A stretch of DNA of 35,669 nucleotides from Pseudomonadota bacterium (GTDB taxonomy: Bacteria; Pseudomonadota; Alphaproteobacteria; Rhizobiales; Devosiaceae): the NCBI GenBank assembly GCA_023433775.1, contig JAEYTY010000050.1, forward strand, positions 1-35,669, written 5' to 3'. The position numbers were made by a program, and so were the translations under genes. The notes below the pieces were generated by a model. It made no database searches. It was given only the letters and a program-made list of their open reading frames with translations, and was not told where the DNA came from. Position 1 is the first letter of the stretch, and every line of letters starts with the position of its first letter. Below are positions 16,086-23,598 of this stretch, one piece after another.

Positions 16086-16687
16086 TTTGCCTTGTCCTGC
16101 TTTTTCTGCGGATAGATGGTTTCGCCCCGCGCCAGCATTTCGACGAAGGATTCGATCTTCCTGCGCCGGCTTGCTTCGGTCTTGAGGGCATTGGTGCGGT
16201 AGATGAGGGCGAAGCGGTTCTGGGCGGTCAGCTGATCATAGAGCCGCTGCGCATCAGGATTGGCCGCAATTGCCGCAAGCAGGTCGGCCGGGGCGTCCTG
16301 CGTCGTTTTGTAGGCAGCGTCCCAGCGGCCGTCCGCTTGCGCCGCCTCGACATGTTTCATGCCATGCTCGGTCATCAGACCGGCCTCGGTCAGCTTGGCA
16401 ACATTGTCGCGGTTGACCTGGCTCCAGACCGATTTGGGCCGGCGCGGACAATAGCGCTGGACGAAGCTTTCATCGTCCCAGCTCTTCTTGATGGCGTCGA
16501 TCCAGCCCCAGCAGAGAACCGCCTCGATGGCCTCGACCGGCGTAATGGTCGGCCTGCCGCTGGCCTTCTTGAAAATGCGGATCCACACTTCGTCGGCGCT
16601 GTCGTGATGGCCCGCCAGCCATTGGTAGAAGGCGTCAAAATCGACGAATTCGCGGATTTTTGCTGGATCGACGAAGACGGGGGCCAT
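16082..16687 (-). CDS. YdeI/OmpD-associated (OmdA) family protein
   Basis: This 201-residue protein shows the family pattern EVWIRIFKKASGRPTIT, EAVLCWGWIDAIKKSWDDESFVQRYCPRR (given here in parts), SVWSQVNRDNVAKL and a basic C terminus. Members are small cytosolic proteins of unclear function. The last 15 residues are Lys/Gln rich. It starts 3 bp after the N-acetyltransferase gene and overlaps the DUF1697 gene by 4 bp. Confidence 0.88.
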   Translation of the reverse strand: MAPVFVDPAKIREFVDFDAFYQWLAGHHDSADEVWIRIFKKASGRPTITPVEAIEAVLCWGWIDAIKKSWDDESFVQRYCPRRPKSVWSQVNRDNVAKLTEAGLMTEHGMKHVEAAQADGRWDAAYKTTQDAPADLLAAIAANPDAQRLYDQLTAQNRFALIYRTNALKTEASRRRKIESFVEMLARGETIYPQKKQDKAK

Positions 16688-16690
16688 GGC

Positions 16691-17551
16691 CTATGCGCCG
16701 GTTTCAGACGGCGGCGAAGTTTCCGGCGGCGGGGGTGGCGGCAGCAGCGCGGCCAGCGCCGGCTCCAGCCGTTCATCGGCCGGCAGAACAAGGCCGAATT
16801 CTTCGGTCAGAACCGAGCGCAGCACTTCGATACTGGTGATCTCGCGCTTTACCGCCTCGCCCTCGACGGGCTGGATGGTGAACTGCCCATTGAGCAGCTT
16901 GAGCCGCCGCTCACCGGGCGACAGGGAAACGCGCAGTTCGCGGGTAAAGGGGGATTCGGGGCTGGTGCTGATCCGCTCGTTGATCGGAGCAAGCGCGGTT
17001 TCTTCAACCGGGTCCAGATTGAAAATGTAAAGCGCCCGCCAGTCCTCGCCGATCCTGATTTCCAGCGTCCAGTCGGGCTCGCCCCCGGTTAGCCGGAACG
17101 TTTCGTGCGGGGTCTTCTGTTCGGTGCCGGCGCGCAGGCGCAGCGGCGTGGTCAGCGTCTGCCCGCCAAAGCCGACATCGGCGATATAATGCTGGCCGTT
17201 GATTTCAACATGCAGCAGCATGTGGCTGGGCGGATTGGCCGCGCCGGTTTCATTGTTCCACACCACGCGCGCCAAAAGCGGGCGCACCGTGTAGTCCAGA
17301 TCGGCCAACATGCGCATCAGCAGCAGATTGTGCTCGAAACAATAGCCACCGCGCTTTTCCGCCAGCAGCTTGCGCTCAAGGCTGGCCTGGTCGAGCGCCA
17401 CGGGCTTGCCCATCAGCGGGTTGAGATTTTCAAAGGGAATGACGGCCGGGTGCAAGGCGTGGATGAGTTCGAGCGTCGCCAGGTTTGGCGCTATCGAGCC
17501 GGCAAAGCCGATTCGCTCGAAATAAGCATTCAGATTGACCTTTTCCGCCAT
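16691..17551 (-). CDS. Arylamine N-acetyltransferase
   Basis: This 286-residue NAT enzyme transfers acetyl from acetyl-CoA to arylamines or hydrazines. The Cys-His-Asp triad is visible: C71 in KRGGYCFEHN, H110 in NPPSHMLLHV and D125 in YIADVGFGG. The length is normal for NAT. A Pro/Glu-rich tail ends the protein. It is the first gene of the minus-strand unit with YdeI-like, DUF1697 and rbsK. irr lies 100 bp upstream on the same strand, and I see no clear terminator between them, so read-through from irr is possible. Confidence 0.93.
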   Translation of the reverse strand: MAEKVNLNAYFERIGFAGSIAPNLATLELIHALHPAVIPFENLNPLMGKPVALDQASLERKLLAEKRGGYCFEHNLLLMRMLADLDYTVRPLLARVVWNNETGAANPPSHMLLHVEINGQHYIADVGFGGQTLTTPLRLRAGTEQKTPHETFRLTGGEPDWTLEIRIGEDWRALYIFNLDPVEETALAPINERISTSPESPFTRELRVSLSPGERRLKLLNGQFTIQPVEGEAVKREITSIEVLRSVLTEEFGLVLPADERLEPALAALLPPPPPPETSPPSETGA

Positions 17552-17651
17552 CGGCCACCCTTGTCGCTGTTGAAACCGGGCACACTATGAGCAAGCCGAA
17601 CGGCTTTGTCACGCGGCGCCCGGCAGCACGTGAACTTCAAAAAAGGTCAGA

Positions 17652-18119
17652 TTAGCCCTGCGCCTTGCGCACGCGGATAACCACGTCGACATGGGCCACT
17701 TCCATGCCATGGGGCGCGCGCGGCAGGGTTTTAAAGGCCACCGCATCGGCCGGAATATCGATCATCCGCTGCTCGTCTTCCACATAGAAATGGTGGTGGT
17801 CCGAGGTGTCGGTATCGAAATAGGAACGCGATGCATCCACCGCCACTTCGCGCAACAGGCCCGCTTCATGGAACTGGTGCAGAGTATTGTAGATCGTGGC
17901 CAGCGACACATTGACATTGGCATTGCCCGCCTCGCTATGCAGCTGCTCGGCGCTGACATGCCGGTGCGGCCCGCCAAAGAGCAGTTCGGCCAGCGCGACG
18001 CGCTGCCGTGTCGGCCGAAGCCCGGCCATGCGCAGAACAGCCGTCAGGCAGGGTTTGCGGGACGGATGGGCACGGGCAGTGGCAATGCGGTCGGACATAA
18101 GGGCGGAAATACTCGTCAT
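17652..18119 (-). CDS. irr: Irr, Fur-family iron response regulator
   Basis: This 155-residue Fur-family protein has a winged helix (MAGLRPTRQRVALAELLFGG, then VSLATIYNTLHQF) and the Irr-specific His triplet H108-H110 in SDHHHFYVEDE. Irr represses or activates iron genes at ICE sites and is destabilised or inactivated by heme. The Cys-Pro heme regulatory motif of Bradyrhizobium Irr is absent: C24 is followed by Leu. This matches other rhizobial Irr proteins that rely on the His site. Divergent location from fabA is the usual rhizobial context. The start may be 18119 or ATG 18098. Confidence 0.92.
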   Translation of the reverse strand: MTSISALMSDRIATARAHPSRKPCLTAVLRMAGLRPTRQRVALAELLFGGPHRHVSAEQLHSEAGNANVNVSLATIYNTLHQFHEAGLLREVAVDASRSYFDTDTSDHHHFYVEDEQRMIDIPADAVAFKTLPRAPHGMEVAHVDVVIRVRKAQG

Positions 18120-18142
18120 AAGGGTCCGGAAAACAGACCTTT

Positions 18143-18171
18143 CTTATAGTGTCGGCTCTCCTGTGAGGCAA
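18143..18171 (-). promoter_or_regulatory. Candidate sigma-70 promoter of irr
   Basis: On the minus strand a -35 TTGCCT (18171-18166) and a -10 TATAAG (18148-18143) are separated by 17 bp and lie about 25 bp before the irr ATG. The hexamers match the consensus at 4 of 6 and 5 of 6 positions. Confidence 0.5.
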
Positions 18172-18262
18172 GCGCAGAGCCCACCGCGTCCCCGTGCCAT
18201 GCTTGACCCTCCCGATGCGCCCCTATACGAGACGGTTCTTGAGCAAAAGCGGGGACATCTCC

Positions 18263-18793
18263 ATGGCCGAGCGGCAGAGTGCATTTGGATATGAAGAGCT
18301 GCTGGCCCATGGCCGCGGCGAACTGCCCGGTCAGGGCGATGCGCGCCTGCCCGCGCCGCCCATGCTGATGTTTGATCGCATCACCCAGATCGACGAAACC
18401 GGCGGCGCCTATGGCAAGGGCCAGGTGCGTGCCGAACTCGATGTCCATCCGGACCTCTGGTTCTTCAAATGCCACTTTATCGGCGATCCGGTCATGCCCG
18501 GTTGCCTCGGCCTCGACGCCATCTGGCAGATGACCGGCTTTTATCTCAGCTGGATCGGCCAGCCCGGCCGCGGCCGCGCGCTGGGCGGCGAAATCAAGTT
18601 CACCGGCCAGGTGACCGATGACGTGAAGCTGGTCGAATATGGCATTGATCTCAAGCGCGTCATGAAGGGCCGCCTGACCCTCGGCATCGCCGATGGCTGG
18701 GTCAAGGCTGACGGCAAAGTGATCTATGAGGCGGCCAATCTGCGCGTGGGTTTGTTCACCGAAGCCCAGATGAAGGCCGAACAGCTCGCCTGA
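18263..18793 (+). CDS. fabA: 3-hydroxydecanoyl-ACP dehydratase/isomerase FabA
   Basis: This 176-residue hot-dog-fold enzyme makes and isomerises trans-2-decenoyl-ACP, the branch point to unsaturated fatty acids. The catalytic pair is H71 in FKCHFIGDPVMPG and D85 in LGLDAIWQM, matching E. coli H70/D84. The start at 18263 (MAERQSAFGYEELL) is chosen by homology; the frame is open to 18194 without conserved sequence. It is divergent from irr and 88 bp upstream of fabB. Confidence 0.97.
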   Translation: MAERQSAFGYEELLAHGRGELPGQGDARLPAPPMLMFDRITQIDETGGAYGKGQVRAELDVHPDLWFFKCHFIGDPVMPGCLGLDAIWQMTGFYLSWIGQPGRGRALGGEIKFTGQVTDDVKLVEYGIDLKRVMKGRLTLGIADGWVKADGKVIYEAANLRVGLFTEAQMKAEQLA

Positions 18794-18881
18794 TTGGCCT
18801 TAATCCCGGCCCCTAACGTACCTATATAAGTGCGAATCTTGCCCCAGGACGAACGCACGACATGACTGAATCGAGGATGAA

Positions 18882-20108
18882 ATGAGACGAGTTGTCGTAA
18901 CCGGCATGGGTATCATTTCCTCAATCGGCAACTCGCTTGACGAGGTGACGACAAGCCTGCGCACCGCCAAGCCAGGCATCATCTTTGCCGAGGACTATGC
19001 CGAACTGGGTTTCCGCAGCCAGGTCAAGGGCGACCCGCGCCTTGATCCGTTCGAACTGCTCGACCGCCGCGTGACCCGTTTCATGGGCAAGGGCGCGGCC
19101 TGGAACTACCTTGCCATGCAGCAGGCCATTGCCGATGCAGGCCTTGAAGAGAGCGACATCTCCAATCCCATGACCGGTATCGTCATGGGTTCGGGCGGCG
19201 CCTCCACCCGCACCATTGTCGAGGCCGCTGACACGACGCGCGCCAATACCAGCCCCAAGCGCATCGGGCCGCTGGCCGTGCCCAAGGCCATGGGGTCGAC
19301 CGCTTCGGCAACGCTGGCAACGCCTTTCGGCATCAAGGGCGTCAATTACACAATCACCGCCGCCTGCGCGACCTCCAAGCATTGCATTGGCAATGCCATG
19401 GAGCAGATCATGCTGGGCAAGCAGGACATCGTCTTTGCCGGCGGCCATGAGGATCTCGACTGGACCCTGTCCAATCTCTTTGACGCCATGGGCGCCATGA
19501 GCTCGGACTTCAACGCCACGCCTGAAAAGGCCTCGCGCTGCTATGATGCGGCCCGCGACGGCTTTGTCATTTCCGGCGGCGCCGGCGTGCTGGTCTTGGA
19601 AGAATATGAACATGCCAAGGCCCGCGGCGCAAAAATCTGGGCCGAACTGGTCGGCTATGGCGCCACCTCCGATGGCGCCGACATGGTTGCCCCCTCGGGC
19701 GAGGGTGCGGAGCGCTGCATGAAAATGGCGCTGCGCAACGTCAAGGCGCCCATCGACTATATCAACCCGCACGCCACCTCGACCCCGGTGGGTGACCTCA
19801 GGGAAATCGAGGCGCTGCGCGCCGTCTTCGGCAATGAAGACAAGTGCCCGCCCATTTCCGCGACCAAGTCGCTGACCGGCCACAGCCAGGGCGCCACGGG
19901 CGTGCATGAATCGATCTATTCGATCCTGATGATGAAGCACCGCTTCATTGCGCAGAGCGCCAATATCGACGTGCTCGACCCGGCCTTTGAAGACATGCCC
20001 ATCCTGCGCCAGCGCCGCGATGACGTGGATCTGGGCTATGTGCTGTCCAATTCCTTCGGCTTTGGCGGCACCAATGCCGCGCTGGTCTTCAAGCATCCCG
20101 ACGCCTGA
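18882..20108 (+). CDS. fabB: 3-oxoacyl-ACP synthase I FabB
   Basis: This 408-residue condensing enzyme elongates the cis-3-decenoyl product of FabA. The active-site C162 lies in TAACATSKHCIG, with H297 (INPHATSTP), K329 (ATKSLTGHS) and H334. The length and motifs fit FabB rather than FabF. It follows fabA; an AT-rich stretch (CTATATAAG at about 18822-18830) in the gap might be a separate promoter. In Rhizobium and relatives fabI commonly follows; here the next gene is convergent and unrelated. Confidence 0.96.
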   Translation: MRRVVVTGMGIISSIGNSLDEVTTSLRTAKPGIIFAEDYAELGFRSQVKGDPRLDPFELLDRRVTRFMGKGAAWNYLAMQQAIADAGLEESDISNPMTGIVMGSGGASTRTIVEAADTTRANTSPKRIGPLAVPKAMGSTASATLATPFGIKGVNYTITAACATSKHCIGNAMEQIMLGKQDIVFAGGHEDLDWTLSNLFDAMGAMSSDFNATPEKASRCYDAARDGFVISGGAGVLVLEEYEHAKARGAKIWAELVGYGATSDGADMVAPSGEGAERCMKMALRNVKAPIDYINPHATSTPVGDLREIEALRAVFGNEDKCPPISATKSLTGHSQGATGVHESIYSILMMKHRFIAQSANIDVLDPAFEDMPILRQRRDDVDLGYVLSNSFGFGGTNAALVFKHPDA

Positions 20109-20123
20109 GCGTTGGGTCAGCTC

Positions 20124-20357
20124 TCAGCTCGCGCCACCGGAAAAGGCGCGCAATTCGTCGGGTTCGACATTGCGTGCCTCATCAAGACTGAGCAGCGGCA
20201 CGCCCCGCGTGATCGGAAAGGCCAGCCGCGCGGCCACCGACACCAGCTCGCTTTTGTCTGCCGACAGGATCAGCCGCGTCTTGGTCAGCGGGCAGACCAG
20301 CATTTCGAGCATTTTGACGTCGACGACATGGCGGGGGTCGGTGGAAGCTTCGGCCAT
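20124..20357 (-). CDS. Trm112/UPF0434 family small protein
   Basis: This 77-residue protein shows the UPF0434/Trm112 pattern KMLEMLVCPLTKTRL, then LAFPITRGVPLLSLDEAR. Bacterial members are small Trm112-like proteins, some acting as partners of methyltransferases. Only one cysteine is present, so it does not bind zinc in the classic way. Its ATG overlaps the stop of the upstream Lon-N domain gene by one base (TGATG), so the two are translationally coupled. Confidence 0.88.
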   Translation of the reverse strand: MAEASTDPRHVVDVKMLEMLVCPLTKTRLILSADKSELVSVAARLAFPITRGVPLLSLDEARNVEPDELRAFSGGAS

Positions 20358-21025
20358 CAGTTGAGCGGCGCGTTTCCGCCGCCGCTGCCGCGCGCCATTT
20401 CATATTCGGTAATGGCGATCAGCGTTTCGGCCCGCGCTTCCAGGGTCGGGGCTTCGAGCAGCACCTGCTTTTCCGCCGCGCCATAGGGCGAAACCATGCA
20501 GCAGAAATTGACGAGATCGGCCGTGCCGGTCTGTTCGATCTCTTCCCAGTTGAGCTCGATATTGGCGAATTCGGCATAGTCGCGCATCATCTTGACGAAG
20601 CGCGGACGATCCACAGCGTCTTCGCCGAAATTGCGCGCGAAATCACTGGCGAATTCATCGGCCGAGATCACGCATTGCCGATAGGGCGTCAGCACCGTCA
20701 ATTCATGAGCAAGGCGAAACCGCGTCACCCCTTCGAGGATGATGAAATAGCGCCCGTCGCCATTCTCCTCAAAATGTGTCAGCCGGCCCAGGCAACCGAT
20801 ATTCTGCAGCGGCGCGCGGCCCTTGGGGCTTTCCTCGCTGGTGTCCTCGGGCTGGATCAGCCCGATCAGCCGGTCCCCGCGCAGGGCCGCATCGACCATG
20901 TCGATATAGCGCGGCTCAAACACATTGAGCGGGCGATGGGCAAAGGGTAGCAGCAGCGCTCCCGAAAGCGGGAACACCGGCACCGTCCTTGGCAGATCCG
21001 CTGGGCTGGTCGGGCGCTTGGACAT
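20357..21025 (-). CDS. Lon N-terminal (substrate-binding) domain protein
   Basis: This 222-residue protein has only the LON substrate-binding domain, without ATPase or protease parts: VPVFPLSGALLLPFAHRPLN near the N terminus, GCLGRLTHFEENGDGRY and a helical C-terminal half. Such stand-alone LON domain proteins are widespread in Alphaproteobacteria; their function is unclear. It starts 9 bp after the thioredoxin-TPR gene and is coupled to the Trm112-like gene, forming a three-gene operon. Confidence 0.9.
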   Translation of the reverse strand: MSKRPTSPADLPRTVPVFPLSGALLLPFAHRPLNVFEPRYIDMVDAALRGDRLIGLIQPEDTSEESPKGRAPLQNIGCLGRLTHFEENGDGRYFIILEGVTRFRLAHELTVLTPYRQCVISADEFASDFARNFGEDAVDRPRFVKMMRDYAEFANIELNWEEIEQTGTADLVNFCCMVSPYGAAEKQVLLEAPTLEARAETLIAITEYEMARGSGGGNAPLN

Positions 21026-21034
21026 TCTATGCCT

Positions 21035-21979
21035 TTACGAGAACAGCGCCGTCGAGAGCAGACGGCGGCCCTTGAGCGTGGCGGGGTCCTTGGGGCCCCA
21101 GGCCTCGAAAAATTCAATGAGCTTCTTGCGCGCCCCGTCCTCGTTCCAGCTGCGGTCGCGCTTGATCAGCGCCACGAGGGCTTCGGCAGCCTCGATGCGC
21201 TTGCCGTCGGCATTGAGCACCACGGCAAGATCAAACCGCGCCTGATGATTGTCCGGGTCGGCAGCAATCGCCGCTTCCAGCGCCGAGGTGTCGGACAGGC
21301 CTGCGGCCTCTTCCTTGAGGCGGATGGCGCCAATCAGCGCGTTATAGGCGTCACCATTGCGCTTGTCCTCGGGGATCATGTCGAGGGTCGCCTGCGCCTG
21401 CGGCACTTCGTCCGCCTGCATATAGATCCGCGCCAGCCCGATCAGGGCCTCCGCATGGTCCGGCACATGCTGCACGATCATGCCATAGACCTGCGCGGCC
21501 TGCGCGAGGTCGCCCGCGGCAAAAGCTGCCTCGGCGGCCCTGAGGGCCTCGGCCACCTGCGCCTCAAAACTGTCGGCCTGCGGCGCGCCGGCGGGCGCGG
21601 CGGCAATCACCTTCTCGGCAAAACGTCGCACCTCGCCCTCGGGCATGGCGCCCATGAACCCATCGACCGGGCGGCCGCCGGCAAAGGCGAAAACGGCGGG
21701 AATGGACTGCACGCCCAGCTGCCCGGCGATCTGCGGATGCTCGTCGATATTGATTTTGACCAGCCGGATCTGTCCGGCCTTTTCATTGACGACTTTTTCG
21801 AGCGCCGGTGTCAGCTGACGGCAAGGACCGCACCAGGGCGCCCAGAAATCCACCAGAACCGGGGTGTCGAGCGAGGCCTCGACGACATCGGCGCGGAAAC
21901 CGGCATCGCTCGATTCGCTGATATAGCCGGCGGCAGGGGCCGGTTTGGCGTTCGGTGCGCCCTCAAAGGACATGGTCAT
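21035..21979 (-). CDS. Thioredoxin domain-TPR protein (CnoX/YbbN-like)
   Basis: This 314-residue protein has a thioredoxin domain (about 25-130) with an intact WCGPC site (C50/C53), followed by tetratricopeptide-like helices (about 150-310). The architecture is that of E. coli CnoX (YbbN), a chaperedoxin that protects proteins from chlorine or oxidative stress and works with GroEL. E. coli YbbN has a degenerate site (SQHC); here the canonical WCGPC suggests real redox activity. The start may be 21979 or ATG 21973. It is the first gene of the three-gene operon. Confidence 0.9.
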   Translation of the reverse strand: MTMSFEGAPNAKPAPAAGYISESSDAGFRADVVEASLDTPVLVDFWAPWCGPCRQLTPALEKVVNEKAGQIRLVKINIDEHPQIAGQLGVQSIPAVFAFAGGRPVDGFMGAMPEGEVRRFAEKVIAAAPAGAPQADSFEAQVAEALRAAEAAFAAGDLAQAAQVYGMIVQHVPDHAEALIGLARIYMQADEVPQAQATLDMIPEDKRNGDAYNALIGAIRLKEEAAGLSDTSALEAAIAADPDNHQARFDLAVVLNADGKRIEAAEALVALIKRDRSWNEDGARKKLIEFFEAWGPKDPATLKGRRLLSTALFS

Positions 21980-22174
21980 GGCAATCAGCTCTTGGGTTCG
22001 GCAAAGTTCGGTGTGTTGCTGGCCTTTTTGCCCCCCTCAATGCCCCACTGGCAACCCCGTTTGCCGGGGGAATTTGGACAAGATGACATTGGGATAAAAA
22101 TCCGGGTTGCAATCGGTCAGACGATTGGGCATATAGGCGCGCGTCGGGGCACTGCCAAGTGCCGGGACTGGAGT

Positions 22175-22249
22175 GCGGGTGTAGCTCAGGGGTAGAGCAT
22201 AACCTTGCCAAGGTTAGGGTCGTGGGTTCGAATCCCATCGCCCGCTCCA
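22175..22249 (+). tRNA. tRNA-Gly (GCC anticodon)
   Basis: This is a full cloverleaf: acceptor GCGGGTG (22175-22181) pairs with CGCCCGC (22239-22245), with one T-G pair. The D arm is GCTC...GAGC, the anticodon stem AACCT/AGGTT encloses GCC at 22207-22209, and the T arm is GTGGG-TTCGAAT-CCCAT. CCA is encoded at 22247-22249. A degenerate copy of its 3' half lies about 6 kb downstream. Confidence 0.97.
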
Positions 22250-22253
22250 AATA

Positions 22254-22310
22254 CCAAAGGCCGGCAAGCCTTTGGTGACAAAGGGTCCTTCGGGACCCTT
22301 TTTGTTTTTC
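22254..22310 (+). terminator. Processing hairpin and rho-independent terminator of tRNA-Gly
   Basis: A first hairpin has an 8-bp stem (CCAAAGGC 22254-22261, GCCTTTGG 22268-22275) and loop CGGCAA. The terminator follows: AAGGGTCC (22281-22288), TTCG, GGACCCTT (22293-22300), then TTTTGTTTTT. Both structures recur near 28304-28358. Confidence 0.92.
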
Positions 22311-22319
22311 AGGGTTTTC

Positions 22320-22510
22320 CTAAGCCTGGCGGCGAAGCGTGATCTCGTAGGTATAGTGCTCTGCCGGCATCACACTTATGGTGATGATGCGGTTCTGTCC
22401 TTCCGCATCCCGATAGCACCGACGAAGCTCAAGGGCGTGTGTTCCCGCGTTGACCTGCAGTGGCTGGGCGAGATCTGGCGACACCGGAACGGCTCTCAAT
22501 GCCTGGTGCC
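22320..22510 (-). pseudogene. Remnant of a HutC-type GntR regulator (UTRA domain tail)
   Basis: Read from the minus strand, the codons ending at the TAG at 22320-22322 give about 61 residues with the C-terminal UTRA signature: LELRRCYRDAEGQ, then ISVMPAEHYTYEITLRRQA and stop. The N-terminal helix-turn-helix and most of the UTRA domain are missing, and no start is present. The homology fades near 22510, where a different remnant begins on the other strand. The stop lies only about 10 bp beyond the tRNA terminator. Confidence 0.72.
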
Positions 22511-22522
22511 CCCCGTGGCGGG

Positions 22523-22713
22523 CCGGGCGAGGTAACGGTCTTGTTCGGCACGGTTTCGGGTTCCGCGGTCGCGAATGTGGTTGCGTCGTGCACCTTCACC
22601 ATCCCGATGATGCGCCGTGTCGGCTATTCCCGCGAAAACGCGGGCGGCTTGAAGCGGCCTCCTCCTCGGGTGGCCAGTTGGCGCCGCCAATAATGGGTCG
22701 TGGCGCTACTTGA
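22523..22713 (+). pseudogene. Remnant of a fused TRAP permease (DctQM/TAXI type)
   Basis: The plus strand encodes LFGTVSGSAVANVVASCTFT, then IPMMRRVGYSRENAGG, and after a frameshift near 22650 the piece EAASSSGGQLAPPIMG. These are consecutive pieces of the most conserved part of TRAP fused permease subunits (usual form FGTxSGSAVANVV...GGQLMPPIMGAAAF). The rest of this roughly 600-800-residue protein is missing, and a stop follows at 22711-22713, overlapping the 3' end of the FCD regulator gene. It is not the same gene as the intact dctM at 25126. Confidence 0.75.
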
Positions 22714-23455
22714 TGTGAAGAATGCGATCGATATCGGCGGTTGCATTGCCGAGGAGGCGCAGCGCTGCGCGCCGGGCGGCCTCAGGCTCGCGATTGACGA
22801 TGGCATGGCACAGATCGCCGTGCTCGCGCAAAGCGCGAGCCCTGTGCGAGCCCTTGGCGGCGATGTCGAACATCTGCCTTAGGCCGATGCTGAACAATTG
22901 CCCGATTGGCCAGAAGAATTCGTTGTGGGTGGCCAGATAGATCGAGCGGTGGAACTGCAGGTCTGCCTCGACCCAAGCCGCATTGTCATCGCCTGCCGCT
23001 TCCATCGCGCGAAAGTCGCTTTCGAGCATGGCGTGATCCGCTGCCGTGGCCGCTTCGGCAGCGAGCGCGGCGGCCTCGGGTTCGGTGGCGCGGCGAAGCT
23101 GGAACATCTTGTTGAGATAGGTTTCGACGTCTGCCACCTCAATCCGCCAGCGCAGCACGTCGGGGTCGAGATGATTCCAATGGGCGGGGTCACGCACAAT
23201 CGTACCGCGCTTGGGGCGTGAATCGATGAGGCCCTTGGCGGCCAGCCCGCGCACTGCCTCGCGCATCGCCGTGCGGCTGACACCCAAGAGTTCACACAAC
23301 TGCAATTCAGGCGGCAGGGGATCGCCCGGGGCCAGATCGCCACGGACGATGGCCAGGCCAAGACGGTCGTGCACCCGCAGATGTGGATCGAGGGTCAGCG
23401 CGCGCAGTGCGGGAGGGGCAAACCTGTCTGTCCCTAGGCCAATATTGCTCATCAA
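22706..23455 (-). CDS. GntR family regulator, FadR/FCD type
   Basis: This 249-residue protein has a GntR winged helix (GDPLPPELQLCELLGVSRTA, MREAVRGLAAKGLI, with SRPKRGTIV) and an FCD ligand domain (about 95-235, all helical, with the His of DLQFHRSIYLATHNEFF and later His residues likely to bind metal). FCD regulators often respond to sugar acids or their breakdown products. The gene is divergent from dctP with 143 bp between them and probably represses the TRAP cassette. It starts with ATG at 23455; ATG 23452 is the next codon. Confidence 0.9.
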   Translation of the reverse strand: MMSNIGLGTDRFAPPALRALTLDPHLRVHDRLGLAIVRGDLAPGDPLPPELQLCELLGVSRTAMREAVRGLAAKGLIDSRPKRGTIVRDPAHWNHLDPDVLRWRIEVADVETYLNKMFQLRRATEPEAAALAAEAATAADHAMLESDFRAMEAAGDDNAAWVEADLQFHRSIYLATHNEFFWPIGQLFSIGLRQMFDIAAKGSHRARALREHGDLCHAIVNREPEAARRAALRLLGNATADIDRILHIK

Positions 23456-23537
23456 TTCCCCCGAAACGGACTCCCCGCTTATCTCAACCGCGCCAAAAGG
23501 TCACTACTCGCGCTCTCCCCGGACCGGAACGGGTGCC

Positions 23538-23567
23538 TTGACAGTTCTTGTATTATTGTATGAGAAT
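23538..23567 (+). promoter_or_regulatory. Candidate promoter and operator of the TRAP cassette
   Basis: A perfect -35 TTGACA (23538-23543) is followed 18 bp later by GAGAAT (23562-23567, 4 of 6 to -10 consensus). Between them TTGTAT occurs twice in direct orientation (23549-23554 and 23557-23562, spaced by TA). The repeat lies where a repressor would block RNA polymerase and is a candidate site for the divergent FCD regulator. Confidence 0.45.
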
Positions 23568-23598
23568 ATAAATGCCAAAGCAATCTAGGGAGGATCAG

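Noticed and set aside
18921..20096. A 391-codon minus-strand frame across fabB
   Set aside because: It is antisense to fabB, whose catalytic residues are all in place.
22148..22163. Small hairpin GGCACT-GCCA-AGTGCC just before the tRNA-Gly
   Set aside because: The 6-bp stem lacks a T run and known motif; it may be chance in a GC-rich region, so it is not listed as a feature.
21963..22250. A small minus-strand frame beginning MERAMGFEPTT over the tRNA-Gly
   Set aside because: This is the well-known spurious translation of a tRNA gene read backwards. The similar frame at 28066-28299 is explained by the tRNA remnant in the same way.
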